Shown here one piece after another: positions 27,566 through 36,597 of a stretch of 64,000 nt of DNA (position 1 is its first letter; each line of letters opens with the position of its first letter). A program made the translations under genes and the position numbers. The stretch spans positions 1 to 64,000 of the forward strand of contig NZ_JASXSH010000012.1 of assembly GCF_030315745.1 (NCBI RefSeq). Reading direction: 5' to 3'. The notes under the pieces are model-generated. The model saw nothing but the letters and a program-made list of their open reading frames with translations. It made no database searches and was not told the origin of the DNA. Source of the stretch: Gordonia heveisoli (GTDB lineage Bacteria > Actinomycetota > Actinomycetes > Mycobacteriales > Mycobacteriaceae).

Positions 27566-29703
27566 GCGTCCACCCCCAGGTAGTGACAGGCCGCCTCGTG
27601 ATCGGCGGATGCGGCGGCCTCAGCGCGAAGTGTCGGTACCTCGGCACGGAGCGTCGGTGCCTCGGTGCGACAGCGTTGTTGCCGATCCGGATCCAGCCGG
27701 GCGTGCAACGGACACCGCCCGGCGAAGGCGCAGCCGACGATCTCGGCGGTCGGGCTGGGTTGCTCACCGGTCAGCGGGACGTAGTTGCGGTTGCGTTGCG
27801 CCACCGGATCCGGAATCGGCACGGCCGACAACAGTGCCCGAGTGTAGGGATGCGCGGGCTCGTCGAAGACGGTTTCGGTCTCGCCGACCTCCACGAACTC
27901 GCCGAGGTACATCACCGCCACCCGGTCGGCAAGGTGACGAACCACGGATAGATCGTGTGCCACAACCAGATACGCCACATCGCCAACCGACTGCAGTTCG
28001 CGGATGAGGTTGACGATATCGGCCTGCACGGACACGTCGAGTGCGGACAGCGGTTCGTCGAGGATGATCAGCGACGGCTCGGTCGCCAGCGCACGGGCAA
28101 TCGCCAGCCGCTGACGTTGCCCACCGGAGAAGGCTGCCGGAAACCGGTCGGCATGGGCCGGATCCAGACCGACCCGTCGCAGCAGCCCCTCGACCTTGGC
28201 GTCGGCCTCCGCACGCGGCACCCCCAGTGCGCGTAGGGGTTCGACGACGATGTCGAAAGCGGTGAAACGCGGATCGAGGGCCTCGGCCGGATCCTGGAAG
28301 ACGATGGAGACCTCACGGCGCAGCGACCGCGCCTCCCGTTTGGGCACCGCGGCCGGATCGACACCGCCGATGCGGACCACGCCCGCCGGCTGTGCGAAGT
28401 CCATCACCTCCAGGAGTGTCGTCGACTTGCCGCTGCCCGATTCACCGACGATGGCCAGCGATTCGCCGCGCCGGATGTCGAAGGTCACACCGTTGACCGC
28501 ACGCACCGTACCCACCCGGCGTTTGAGTAGCCCGCTCGTCAGTGGGAACTCCTTACGGAGATTCTCGACCTGCAGCACCGGTGGCCGGTCGTCCCGAGGT
28601 GCCCGATCGGCTCGCGAATCAGGTTGCGGCAGAGGATAGATCGGCGAACCATCGATCGCACCATCGGCAATATCGTCGGCGCGCACGCACGCGACCAGAT
28701 GGTCGGGCACGGACTCGGCCCGGCCGGCTCCGATCGCACGCAGAGCAGGTTCGGTGCTGCGGCATTCGTCTCGGGCGATCGGGCAGCGCGGCGCGAACAG
28801 GCATTCGTCGGCCGGGTCGATGAGCAACGGTGGCGTACCCGGAATCGGGGTCAACGTGTCCGAGCGCCGGTCGACACGCGGGACCGCTTCGAGCAGGCCG
28901 ACCGTGTACGGCATCCGGGGCGCGTGGAACAGCGTGTCCACGTCGGCGGTCTCCACCGCGCGGCCGGCATACATCACCACCACGTCGTCGGCACTGCCCG
29001 CGACCACCCCGAGGTCGTGGGTGATCAGCAGCACCGCGGCGCCGGTCTCCCGCTGCGCGGTGTCGAGCAGTTCCAGGATCTGCGCCTGAATGGTCACGTC
29101 GAGTGCGGTGGTCGGCTCGTCGGCGATGATCACCGACGGATCGTTGGCGATCGCCATCGCGATCATCACACGTTGACGCATACCGCCGGACAGCTCATGC
29201 GGAAAGGCCTTGGCACGACGCGCCGGATCCGGGATGCCGACGAGTCCGAGCAGCTCCACCGCTCGCACCCAGGCTGACTTCTTCGTCAGCTTCTGGTGTG
29301 CCTGAAGGGCTTCGACGATCTGATCGCCGACGGTGAACACCGGGGTGAGCGAGGACAGCGGATCCTGGAAGACCATCGCGATCTCCCGGCCCCGGATCGT
29401 CGACATCTCCTTGTCGGACCGGCCGTTCAGCTCACGCCCGTGCAGGCGTACGGACCCACCGACTCGTGCGCTGTCGGGCAGCAACCCGAGGATGGCCATC
29501 GCCGAGACCGACTTGCCAGAACCCGATTCGCCGACGATGGCGGTGGTCATGCCCGCGCGCAGGTCGTAGGACAGTCCGCGCACCGCGTCGACCCGGCCGG
29601 CCTCGCTGCCGAACGAGACGGTCAGGTCGGCGACGGACAGCACCACGTCGCCATGCTCCGGCGTGCCGACGGCGTCGGCCAGGATCTCGGTGTCGAGACT
29701 CAT
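27562..29703 (-). CDS. oppD: Fused double ATP-binding subunit of peptide ABC transporter (OppD-OppF type)
   Basis: 713 aa with two complete ABC ATPase domains in one chain. Domain 1: GESGSGKS near residue 60, signature LSGGMRQRV, Walker B VIIADEP. Domain 2: GESGSGKST, FSGGQRQRL, IILDEP. Each half is followed by an oligo_HPY-type tail with clustered cysteines (CLFAPRCPIARDEC and GCAFAGRCP), a feature of peptide-transporter ATPases. In many bacteria these are separate OppD and OppF; the fusion is also found in mycobacterial OppD. It would dimerize internally to power import through the two permeases. The gene overlaps both neighbours by 4 bp. Confidence 0.9.
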   Translation of the reverse strand: MSLDTEILADAVGTPEHGDVVLSVADLTVSFGSEAGRVDAVRGLSYDLRAGMTTAIVGESGSGKSVSAMAILGLLPDSARVGGSVRLHGRELNGRSDKEMSTIRGREIAMVFQDPLSSLTPVFTVGDQIVEALQAHQKLTKKSAWVRAVELLGLVGIPDPARRAKAFPHELSGGMRQRVMIAMAIANDPSVIIADEPTTALDVTIQAQILELLDTAQRETGAAVLLITHDLGVVAGSADDVVVMYAGRAVETADVDTLFHAPRMPYTVGLLEAVPRVDRRSDTLTPIPGTPPLLIDPADECLFAPRCPIARDECRSTEPALRAIGAGRAESVPDHLVACVRADDIADGAIDGSPIYPLPQPDSRADRAPRDDRPPVLQVENLRKEFPLTSGLLKRRVGTVRAVNGVTFDIRRGESLAIVGESGSGKSTTLLEVMDFAQPAGVVRIGGVDPAAVPKREARSLRREVSIVFQDPAEALDPRFTAFDIVVEPLRALGVPRAEADAKVEGLLRRVGLDPAHADRFPAAFSGGQRQRLAIARALATEPSLIILDEPLSALDVSVQADIVNLIRELQSVGDVAYLVVAHDLSVVRHLADRVAVMYLGEFVEVGETETVFDEPAHPYTRALLSAVPIPDPVAQRNRNYVPLTGEQPSPTAEIVGCAFAGRCPLHARLDPDRQQRCRTEAPTLRAEVPTLRAEAAASADHEAACHYLGVDA

Positions 29704-30686
29704 TTCGCCTGTCCCTTCGTCGAAGTCGGGTCGAAGGCATCGCGCAGCCCGTCGGCGACGAGCGCCATCGACACGGTCAGCAGCACCAGCACCCCGGCCG
29801 GGAACCAGAACAGCCAGGGCGAGGCGGCCAGCGAGCCGGTTCCGGCCTGCAGCAGCGACCCCAGGGACACGTCGGGAATCTTGATACCGAAGCCGAGGAA
29901 GGATAGGCCGGTCTCGGTCAGCACGGTGGCGACCATGCCAAGCGCGAAGTTGATCACCAGCAGCGATGCCATGTTGGGCAGGATGTGCCGCACGATGATG
30001 GTCACCGGACGCACACCCAGATAGCGTGCGGCGGCCACATAGTCACGTTCGCGGATGGTCAGCGCCATCGAATGGACCACGCGGGCCAGCATCATCCAGC
30101 CGAAGGCGACGAGCACCACGATCAGCCACCGCCAGTCGCCGCCGGTCTTGTTGGAGACCAGCGCGAGGATCAGGAAGGACGGCACCACCAGCAGGATGTA
30201 GATCGATCCCAAGATGATCCGCTGCACCCAACCACCGAAGTAGGCGGACAACCCGCCGAGCAACGCCGCGATCGCGGTGGTGGACACCGAGACCGAGACC
30301 GCGATCACCAGCGATCGTTGTAGACCGTGGACAACCTGCGCGTACAGGTCGTTGCCGGCGTCGTTGGTCCCGAACCAGTGTTCGGTCGACGGCGGGAACC
30401 CGATCGCCAAGAAGTCGGCGTCGCTGTAGGACCACTGGCCGATCATGCCGCCGAAGATCGCGAAGATCACCAGGAACACGAAGATGGCCAGGCCGACCAG
30501 CGCCAGGGTGTTACGTGCGAACCGCTTGGCCAGGATCCGGGTTCGACCGCCTCGATGCCGGGCGATCGGTGCCGGCGGGGTGGCGCTCTCAGCGAGCAGT
30601 CCGCCGGTTTCACCCATGATCGGCGCGGACGCGGTATCCCCGGCTCCGGGGGCGCCGCGCCGCGGTTCGGGGGGCATCATCGTCAT
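29700..30686 (-). CDS. oppC: Peptide ABC transporter permease, OppC/DppC type
   Basis: 328 aa. A cytoplasmic N-terminal stretch (~65 residues, basic RHRGGRTRILAKRFARNTLA) precedes the first membrane helix (ALVGLAIFVFLVIFAIFGG). The usual periplasmic loop (FPPSTEHWFGTNDAGNDLYAQVV) and five further helices with the EAA-like loop (AARYLGVRPVTIIVRHILPN) match DppC/OppC. It forms the channel with the adjacent OppB-like protein. The start lies 1 bp after the oppB stop, and ATG ACG ATG ATG offers more than one possible start. Confidence 0.88.
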   Translation of the reverse strand: MTMMPPEPRRGAPGAGDTASAPIMGETGGLLAESATPPAPIARHRGGRTRILAKRFARNTLALVGLAIFVFLVIFAIFGGMIGQWSYSDADFLAIGFPPSTEHWFGTNDAGNDLYAQVVHGLQRSLVIAVSVSVSTTAIAALLGGLSAYFGGWVQRIILGSIYILLVVPSFLILALVSNKTGGDWRWLIVVLVAFGWMMLARVVHSMALTIRERDYVAAARYLGVRPVTIIVRHILPNMASLLVINFALGMVATVLTETGLSFLGFGIKIPDVSLGSLLQAGTGSLAASPWLFWFPAGVLVLLTVSMALVADGLRDAFDPTSTKGQAK

Positions 30687-30687
30687 C

Positions 30688-31671
30688 TCAGCTCACCCGC
30701 ACTCTCGGATCGAGGTACACCACGAACAGATCGGCGAGGATCGCGCCGACCGCGGTCGCCACCGCGCCGAAGGCCGAGACCGCCACGACACCGTGGATGT
30801 CGTTGGTGTTGATCGACGTGACGAAATAGCGGCCCATCCCCTCCCACCCGAAGATGGTCTCGGTCAGCACCGCTCCGGTGAACACCGCCGGGATGGCGAA
30901 GGCGATACCCACGGCGACCGGGATGATGGCGGTACGCAGGGCGTGCCGCCGAACGGCCCGGCCACGGGTGAGGCCCTTGGCCCGGGCGGTCCGCACGTAG
31001 TCGGCGTTGATCGTGTCCAGCAGCAGCGAACGCTGGAGGATGTGCAGACCGGCATAGCTGGTGATGACGAGTGTGATGGTCGGCAGGATCAGATGTTGCA
31101 CCCGATCGGACAGCACCGGCCAGAAGCCGTGGACGTCGAGGCTTTTCGCGCCGGACACATAGACCAGGGAGTCGCCGGCGGCCTGATTGAGCGAGATGGC
31201 CGCCAGCACGATGCCGAGGCCGACCACCGCGACCGGCAGGTTGATGGTCACCAGGGAGACGAACTGCAGCACGCGGTCGGACACCTTGTACTGCCGCAGC
31301 GCGGTGTAGACACCGAGGGCGATGCCGAGCAGCGTGGAGATGATCGTCGCCGCCGCCAGGAGTTGGACCGAGGACCAAGCCCGGAAGGAGATCTGCTCGT
31401 TGACGCTGAGGCCGACCGGACTGTTGCCCCAATCCCAGTGCAGCAGGATGTTGGTGAGCCAGGTCCACCACCGCTCCAGCAGCGGGACCTTGTCATTGAG
31501 GTTGTAGGTGTCCAGCGTCGCGTCGACGACGTGTTCCGGCAACGGCGGGCGACGAACCGCGTAATTCGAGCGCGGATCGAGCATGGCGGTGGCAAGGAAA
31601 TACGTCAGGTTGGTTGCGACGAATACCAGGACAGCCCACACCCCGATGCGCTTGCACAGGTATGCGATCAC
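30688..31671 (-). CDS. oppB: Peptide ABC transporter permease, OppB/DppB type
   Basis: 327 aa. First gene of the transporter operon. N-terminal helix MIAYLCKRIGVWAVLVFVATNLTYFL, a long extracytoplasmic loop with PLLERWWTWLTNILLHWDWGNS, and an EAA-type loop DYVRTARAKGLTRGRAVRRHAL, followed by further helices (GIAFAIPAVFTGAVLTETIF). These are OppB/DppB hallmarks. The start is the only ATG giving the full first helix. Upstream (31672-31823) I see no iron box or other clear operator. Confidence 0.88.
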   Translation of the reverse strand: MIAYLCKRIGVWAVLVFVATNLTYFLATAMLDPRSNYAVRRPPLPEHVVDATLDTYNLNDKVPLLERWWTWLTNILLHWDWGNSPVGLSVNEQISFRAWSSVQLLAAATIISTLLGIALGVYTALRQYKVSDRVLQFVSLVTINLPVAVVGLGIVLAAISLNQAAGDSLVYVSGAKSLDVHGFWPVLSDRVQHLILPTITLVITSYAGLHILQRSLLLDTINADYVRTARAKGLTRGRAVRRHALRTAIIPVAVGIAFAIPAVFTGAVLTETIFGWEGMGRYFVTSINTNDIHGVVAVSAFGAVATAVGAILADLFVVYLDPRVRVS

Positions 31672-31823
31672 ATGCGCTCCACGGTGTCGTACGGACAGGC
31701 TTCGGTCGGGCTCGCTGTACAGAGCTGGTGTACGGCTGAGGTGATCATTCTGTCAGCGCGAGCACGCTGGTGCCTTGTTTCCGTCTCGGGCGTGGCGAAG
31801 GCACCACCGAAGGAGCGCGAAAA

Positions 31824-31858
31824 ACAGGGTCCCGCATCGCATCGATGCGGGACCCTGT
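31824..31858 (-). terminator. Rho-independent terminator of the SHOCT-domain gene
   Basis: Perfect 16-bp arms starting ACAGGGTCCCGCATCG (31824-31839) with a 3-nt loop, followed on the minus strand by TTTTT. It is 17 bp past the stop of the gene at 31875-32255. The strongest intrinsic terminator in the window. The rest of 31672-31874 shows nothing else. Confidence 0.9.
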
Positions 31859-31874
31859 GGTCGGTTGTGCCGGA

Positions 31875-32255
31875 TCAGGCCAGAGCTTTGGCCTTGAGTG
31901 CCTCGAACTCCTGCGGACTGATCGCACCGGAGTCGAGCAGTGCCTTGGCGTCGGCGATCTGCTGGGTCGGCGAATGGCCGGCGACCGAGCGGATGTATTG
32001 GTCGGACGCCTGCTTCGCCTCGGCGTAAGCCTCTCGCTGCCGTTCCGCCATTCCCTTGCCCTTGACGAGCAGATAGATCAATGCCGTCAGATACGGGAAT
32101 ATGATCAGGAAAACGACCCAGACCGCCTTCTGCCAACCCGATGCCGCCTTGTCACGGAAGAGGTCCGAGATGATGTGCCAGAGAATGATCAGGTACGCGA
32201 TGAACGCGAAAATGACGATCGTGTACCAGATGAAATCCCAGAACGAGTCCCACAT
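31875..32255 (-). CDS. PLDc_N / SHOCT domain membrane protein
   Basis: 126 aa. Two hydrophobic segments (FIWYTIVIFAFIAYLIILWHI and VWVVFLIIFPYLTALIYLLV) form the small PLDc_N-type membrane hairpin. A soluble tail rich in Ala/Glu/Gln follows, ending in a SHOCT motif (ADAKALLDSGAISPQEFEALKAKAL). Such proteins are common and poorly understood in actinobacteria; SHOCT is thought to mediate oligomerization. Single-gene unit with its own terminator. No catalytic phospholipase motif is present, so enzymatic activity is not expected. Confidence 0.8.
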   Translation of the reverse strand: MWDSFWDFIWYTIVIFAFIAYLIILWHIISDLFRDKAASGWQKAVWVVFLIIFPYLTALIYLLVKGKGMAERQREAYAEAKQASDQYIRSVAGHSPTQQIADAKALLDSGAISPQEFEALKAKALA

Positions 32256-32399
32256 AGGGCCGGCTCCTTCACTAATGAGTGCAGGTCAACTCCGCGGATG
32301 ACCATTGCCGAAAGCATCTCACAGCCCATACCCCTACAGATGGCTGTCAGTGCGAAATGTCGGATTTCAACCGCCAATTCATCAAATTAGGGTGAGGCC

Positions 32400-33458
32400 A
32401 TGCACGACACAGCGACATCCAGTCCCGAACTGGGACTCGACACCTTCGGCGACAACACCGTCGACGACCACGGGGATCGGGTCAGCGACGCCCAGACGCT
32501 GCGTGACGTCCTCGACCAGGCGGTGCTCGCCGACGAGGTCGGGGTCGACTTTCTCGGCGTCGGCGAACACCATCGCGACGACTACGCGGTATCCGCACCG
32601 GAGGTGCTGCTGGCCGCGATCGCCGCGCGGACCAGCCGCCTCCGGCTCGGTTCGGCGGTGACCGTGCTCAGCTCCGACGACCCGATCCGGGTCTACCAGC
32701 GGTTCGCGACGCTCGACGCACTCTCCTCCGGCCGCGCCGAGGTGATCCTGGGACGCGGTTCCTTCACCGAGTCCTTTCCGCTGTTCGACTACGACCTGGC
32801 CGACTACGAGGAGTTGTTCTCCGACAAGTTGTCGCTGTTCGCGCGGCTGCGCGAAGGTGAGCCGGTGACCTGGTCGGGGGCCACGCGCGGGCCGCTGCGT
32901 TCCCAATCGGTGTTTCCCGCTCTGGAGACGCCACCACTGCCCACCTGGATCGCGGTGGGCGGCAGCCCCGAATCCGTGGTGCGGGCGGCCACCTACCGAC
33001 TGCCGCTCATGCTCGCGATCATCGGGGGCGACCCACTGCGATTCAAACCCTATGTCGACCTGTTCCATCGCGCCTCAACCGAATTGGGCACCGAGACACT
33101 GCCGGTGGGTGTCCATTCGCCGGGCCACGTCGCCGACACCGACGACCAGGCGCGCGAAGAGCTGTGGCCGCACTACCGCGGCTATGTGGCCCGGATCGGT
33201 GCCGAACGTGGCTGGCCGCCGCCGACCCGGATCGAGTTCGAGCGCTCGACCGGACCGTCGGGATCGCTCTACGTCGGCTCACCCGAGACCGTCGCCCAGA
33301 AGATCGCCGGCACCGTGACCGCGCTGGGCCTGAGCCGATTCGACATGAAGTACTCGCACGGCACCCTCCCGCACCGCAATCTGATGCGGAGCGTGGAATT
33401 GTATGGCACGCAGGTCATTCCACGAGTCAGGGAGATTCTCGCCGACAGGCAAGGGTGA
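32400..33458 (+). CDS. LLM-class flavin-dependent oxidoreductase (luciferase-like)
   Basis: 352 aa bacterial luciferase-like TIM-barrel protein. Typical features are ELGLDTFGDN near the start, FLGVGEHHRDDYAVSAPEVLLAAIAART, RLGSAVTVLSSDDPIRVYQRFATLD, LGRGSFTESFPLF and WIAVGGSPESVVRAA. Members use FMNH2 or F420; cofactor and substrate are not evident here. The ATG at 32400 has GGGTGAGG upstream. Its last 32 bp overlap the 3' end of the convergent egtD gene. It has no clear functional link to its neighbours. Confidence 0.85.
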   Translation: MHDTATSSPELGLDTFGDNTVDDHGDRVSDAQTLRDVLDQAVLADEVGVDFLGVGEHHRDDYAVSAPEVLLAAIAARTSRLRLGSAVTVLSSDDPIRVYQRFATLDALSSGRAEVILGRGSFTESFPLFDYDLADYEELFSDKLSLFARLREGEPVTWSGATRGPLRSQSVFPALETPPLPTWIAVGGSPESVVRAATYRLPLMLAIIGGDPLRFKPYVDLFHRASTELGTETLPVGVHSPGHVADTDDQAREELWPHYRGYVARIGAERGWPPPTRIEFERSTGPSGSLYVGSPETVAQKIAGTVTALGLSRFDMKYSHGTLPHRNLMRSVELYGTQVIPRVREILADRQG

Positions 33459-34395
33459 GCAGGAAATCCCCCGCCACGTCGGTCCACTGCGCGACTGCGG
33501 GCAGGCCCACCGACGCCAACTCCGCAGCGAGGGCAGCCGGCTCGAACTTCGTGCTGATCTCGGTATGGATCTCGGCACCGGCGGGCAGGTGCCACGCCTT
33601 GCCGAGCACCTCGAACCAGGCGTTGACATCTCGTCGAGTCCGCAGCCACATCTCGATCCGATGCTCGGCCGGATTCCAGCGCGCGATGTGCTCGAAGTCG
33701 TCGGCGTAGAGGTTGCGCGCGTCGAGCCCGGTGCGTAGCACCTCGATCAGATTCCGGTTGAAATCGGCAGTGACACCCGACTTGTCGTCGTAAGCGGCCA
33801 CCAGGCGGCCGGTGTCCTTGATGAGGTCGGCACCGAGCAGAAAGTAGTCGCCGGGAGCCAGTGCCGCCGCCAGCCGGTCGAGGAACTCGACCCGGAAATC
33901 TGGCGTGAAGTTGCCGATCGTGCCGCCGAGGAACACCGCCAGCCGCGGGCCGTTTGCGACGGGTAGCGTCAAACCGGGCTCGGTGAAGTCGGCCACCACC
34001 GGCACCACATCGAGATCTGGATAGTCGGCGCTCAGTATTTCGGCTGTGACACTGAGCATCTCGTCGCTCACGTCAACCGGAACGTAGGAGATCCGCGAAC
34101 CGCCCGGGTCACAGCCGGCGACGAAGGCGTCGAGCAGCAGACGCGTCTTGGTCGACGTCCCCGACCCGAGTTCGACGATCATCTCCGCACCGGTCGTCGC
34201 CGCGATCTCCGCGGCGCGTGCGGTCAGGATCTCGGTCTCGCGTCGGGTCGGGTAATACTCGGGCAGCCTGGTGATCTCGTCGAAGAGCCGACTGCCGCGT
34301 TCGTCATAGAGCCACTTCACCGGCAGCGTCGGCGGGTCCTGCCAGAGGCCGGCCAGCGCGTCGAGTGCCAGCGGCGAATCCACCCCGGCCGTCAT
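33427..34395 (-). CDS. egtD: Ergothioneine synthesis: histidine N-alpha-methyltransferase EgtD
   Basis: 322 aa, the normal EgtD length. SAM-dependent enzyme that trimethylates histidine to hercynine. Recognized by KWLYDERGSRLFDEITRLPEYYPTRRE near the N-terminus, the SAM loop ELGSGTSTKTRLLLDAF, and the C-terminal RIEMWLRTRRDVNAWF. The start overlaps the egtB stop (ATGA), so both are translated from one mRNA. Its 3' end overlaps the opposing LLM gene. Confidence 0.94.
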   Translation of the reverse strand: MTAGVDSPLALDALAGLWQDPPTLPVKWLYDERGSRLFDEITRLPEYYPTRRETEILTARAAEIAATTGAEMIVELGSGTSTKTRLLLDAFVAGCDPGGSRISYVPVDVSDEMLSVTAEILSADYPDLDVVPVVADFTEPGLTLPVANGPRLAVFLGGTIGNFTPDFRVEFLDRLAAALAPGDYFLLGADLIKDTGRLVAAYDDKSGVTADFNRNLIEVLRTGLDARNLYADDFEHIARWNPAEHRIEMWLRTRRDVNAWFEVLGKAWHLPAGAEIHTEISTKFEPAALAAELASVGLPAVAQWTDVAGDFLLTLACRRESP

Positions 34396-35675
34396 CGGGC
34401 CAACCGCAGTCCGGCGAAGACCCAGCGTGAGGCGGCCGGAAAGAAGTTGCGATAGGTGGCCCGCTCATGGCCGGGCGGGGTGATCGCGGACCCGCCGCGC
34501 AGCACATGCTGATCGCACATGAACTTGCCGTTGTACTCCCCAACCGCACCGTTGGCGGGCACGAATCCCGGATAGGGCAGATACGCACTGGCGGTCCACT
34601 CCCAGACGTCACCGATCATCGCTCTCCCGGCCCGGGCGGGATGACATCGACGGGGGTCGAGGAGTTGGCCACGGGCCGTTCCGGTTTCGGCGGCCGCGAC
34701 CTCCCACTCGAATTCGGTGGGGAGCCGCGCACCCGCCCACCGAGCGAAGGCGTCGGCTTCATAGAACGAGACGTGTACGACCGGCTCGTCGGGAACGACC
34801 GGGCGGCGTCCGGACAGCGTGAAGGTCGTCCACTCGCCGTCCTGATCGCGCCAGTACTCCGGCGCCTGCCACCCGGCTTGTCGGATATGGGCCCACCCGT
34901 CGGACAACCAGAACTCCGGACGCCGGTATCCGCCATCGGCGATGAACTCCAGCCAGTCCGCGTTGGTGACCGCACGGTCGGCGATCTCGAAGTCCTCCAG
35001 GAAGACCCGATGCCGGGGGCCTTCGTTGTCGTAGGCGAAACCAGCTCCGGCCATGCCGATCTCCCGGATTCCACCCGATACCGACCGCCACGTCTGCGGC
35101 GCGGTCGTCGCACCGGAATCCGGTGCGCGATCGACATAGACCGGCGCAAAGGCATGTGTGGAGAAGAGGTGTTTGATGTCCATCAGCAACAGCTCCTGAT
35201 GCTGTTGCTCGTGATTGCACCCGAGTTCGACGAGCGCCAACGCCGTATCGTCCAGCCGCCCGCGGTCGAGCGCATCGACCACCGCCGCATCGACATGCTC
35301 GCGGTAGCGGGTCACCTCGGTGACGCCCGGCCGGGTGACCAGGCCCCGGTCGGGGCGCGGGTGACGCTCACCCACCGCTTCGTAATAGCTGTTGAACAGA
35401 TAGCGAAAGGTGTTGTCGTAGACGACGTACTCGGGATCGGCTCGGAGCACGAACTCCTCGAAGAACCAGGTCACATGCGCCCGATGCCATTTCGCCGGGC
35501 TGGCCTCGGTCATCGACTGCGGCGTCTGATCCTCGGCCGACAGCGTCGAGGAGAGGCGATCGGTCAGTGCACGCACCTCGCGAAATTGTTCCAGGAGCGG
35601 CGTTTTCGAGGGCACACCGGAATCAGCAGATTCCGGCACCGGAGAGTCGGCAGTGACCGGCGAAGTGATGCTCAT
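34392..35675 (-). CDS. egtB: Ergothioneine synthesis: hercynine oxygenase EgtB
   Basis: 427 aa, matching mycobacterial EgtB (~428). The frame reaches 35783, but the ATG at 35675 has a strong GGAGG 7 nt upstream. An N-terminal DinB-like helical domain carries the iron ligands: HxxxH in NHEQQHQE (His155, His159), with His64 in AKWHRAH the likely third. The C-terminal FGE-sulfatase-type domain includes GAGFAYDNEGPRHRVFLEDF, RLPTEFEWE, GDVWEWTASAYLPYPGF and LRGGSAITPP. It joins hercynine and gamma-glutamylcysteine into the sulfoxide with O2. egtA, egtC and egtE, which flank egtB/egtD in mycobacteria, are absent here. The promoter region faces the Clp-N regulator gene. Confidence 0.93.
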   Translation of the reverse strand: MSITSPVTADSPVPESADSGVPSKTPLLEQFREVRALTDRLSSTLSAEDQTPQSMTEASPAKWHRAHVTWFFEEFVLRADPEYVVYDNTFRYLFNSYYEAVGERHPRPDRGLVTRPGVTEVTRYREHVDAAVVDALDRGRLDDTALALVELGCNHEQQHQELLLMDIKHLFSTHAFAPVYVDRAPDSGATTAPQTWRSVSGGIREIGMAGAGFAYDNEGPRHRVFLEDFEIADRAVTNADWLEFIADGGYRRPEFWLSDGWAHIRQAGWQAPEYWRDQDGEWTTFTLSGRRPVVPDEPVVHVSFYEADAFARWAGARLPTEFEWEVAAAETGTARGQLLDPRRCHPARAGRAMIGDVWEWTASAYLPYPGFVPANGAVGEYNGKFMCDQHVLRGGSAITPPGHERATYRNFFPAASRWVFAGLRLAR

Positions 35676-35787
35676 AGACAACCTCCACATGTAGGCGCCG
35701 AGCGGTCGGGCGCCCGGGGCGTCGACATCGCTCTCCATCGTGTCGAGACAGTCGGCATGTGTCAACGAACATTCAGCCGACAACCAT

Positions 35788-35806
35788 CGTCAACCAGGGG
35801 TTGACG
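35788..35806. promoter_or_regulatory. Operator palindrome 1 upstream of the Clp-N/HTH gene
   Basis: CGTCAACC-AGG-GGTTGACG, perfect 8-bp arms around 3 nt. An identical-arm copy follows at 35817-35835, 29 bp centre to centre. Both lie between the divergent egtB and the regulator gene. Confidence 0.7.
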
Positions 35807-35816
35807 ATGGCGCTGG

Positions 35817-35835
35817 CGTCAACCTACGGTTGACG
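35817..35835. promoter_or_regulatory. Operator palindrome 2 abutting the Clp-N/HTH start codon
   Basis: CGTCAACC-TAC-GGTTGACG ends 2 bp before the ATG at 35838. Binding here would block initiation or a leaderless transcript, suggesting tight autoregulation. No ribosome site separates it from the start. Confidence 0.7.
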
Positions 35836-35837
35836 AC

Positions 35838-36590
35838 ATGACCGACGCGTCCCCCCCGAATCCCGCCGCTCGTATCCGTCTCGACGACCTCATCGACGCC
35901 ATCCGGGCAACCCACGACGATCCGCTCGACCAACTGACCGCCGCCATGGTCGCCGCGGATCATCTCGGCGAAATGGCCGACCATCTGATCGGCCACTTCG
36001 TCGACCAGGCCCGCCGCGCGGGGGCGTCGTGGACCGCCATCGGGGCCGGCATGGGCGTGAGCAAACAAGCAGCCCAGAAACGCTTCGTCACCCGCACCAG
36101 CGCCGAGGCGCCCGCCGACAATCCGTTCGCCTCATTCACCCCGCGCGCCGCGAATGTTCTGATGGTCGCGAATGCGCGCGCCGTCGAGGCGGCCGCCGAT
36201 ACCGTCACCGCCGCCCGCATCGCCGACGCCCTGGCCGACGAGACCGGCAGTCTGGCAGCGACGCTCCTCAGCGGTCGCGGCGTCGACGCCGATCGTCTAC
36301 ATGCCACCCTCGCCGCGCTCGTCCCCGCTCCAGGCCCGGAAGACACCGCAGCAGCAGCATCCGACGGCCCCACCCTGGCGCCCTACGACGCGGGCGCGAA
36401 GAAGGTCCTGGAGACGACGGTCGCGGTTGCCGCCGAACTCGGCCACAGCTACACCGGCACCGAACATCTGTTGCTCGGCCTGTTCGCCGACGACGAACTC
36501 GCCGCCACGCTGACCGCCATCGGCCTCGACGCCGCGACACTGCGCACCGACCTCGTCACCGCCCTGGCTCAGGTGCTGGACAAACCCTGA
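35838..36590 (+). CDS. HTH regulator with C-terminal Clp-N (ClpA/C N-domain) repeat
   Basis: 250 aa. Residues ~20-80 hold a helix-turn-helix (ASWTAIGAGMGVSKQAAQKRF). A middle helical part has Ala-rich sequence, and residues ~180-245 resemble the substrate-receiving N-domain of ClpC (SYTGTEHLLLGLFADDELAATLTAIGLDAATLR). No AAA+ ATPase is present, so it is not a chaperone itself. Combined HTH and Clp-N suggests a transcription factor whose stability or activity is linked to the Clp system, a type seen in actinobacteria. Two perfect GTCAACC/GGTTGAC palindromes directly upstream are the probable own operators. It stops 7 bp from the opposing DUF5709 gene. Confidence 0.75.
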   Translation: MTDASPPNPAARIRLDDLIDAIRATHDDPLDQLTAAMVAADHLGEMADHLIGHFVDQARRAGASWTAIGAGMGVSKQAAQKRFVTRTSAEAPADNPFASFTPRAANVLMVANARAVEAAADTVTAARIADALADETGSLAATLLSGRGVDADRLHATLAALVPAPGPEDTAAAASDGPTLAPYDAGAKKVLETTVAVAAELGHSYTGTEHLLLGLFADDELAATLTAIGLDAATLRTDLVTALAQVLDKP

Positions 36591-36597
36591 CCTCCGG

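Noticed and set aside
31672..31823. Iron box upstream of the opp operon
   Set aside because: Looked for TTAGG/CCTAA pairs to link the importer to siderophore uptake; none found.
30445..32028. 527-aa plus-strand frame across oppC/oppB
   Set aside because: Antisense to well-defined permeases and crosses a strong terminator.
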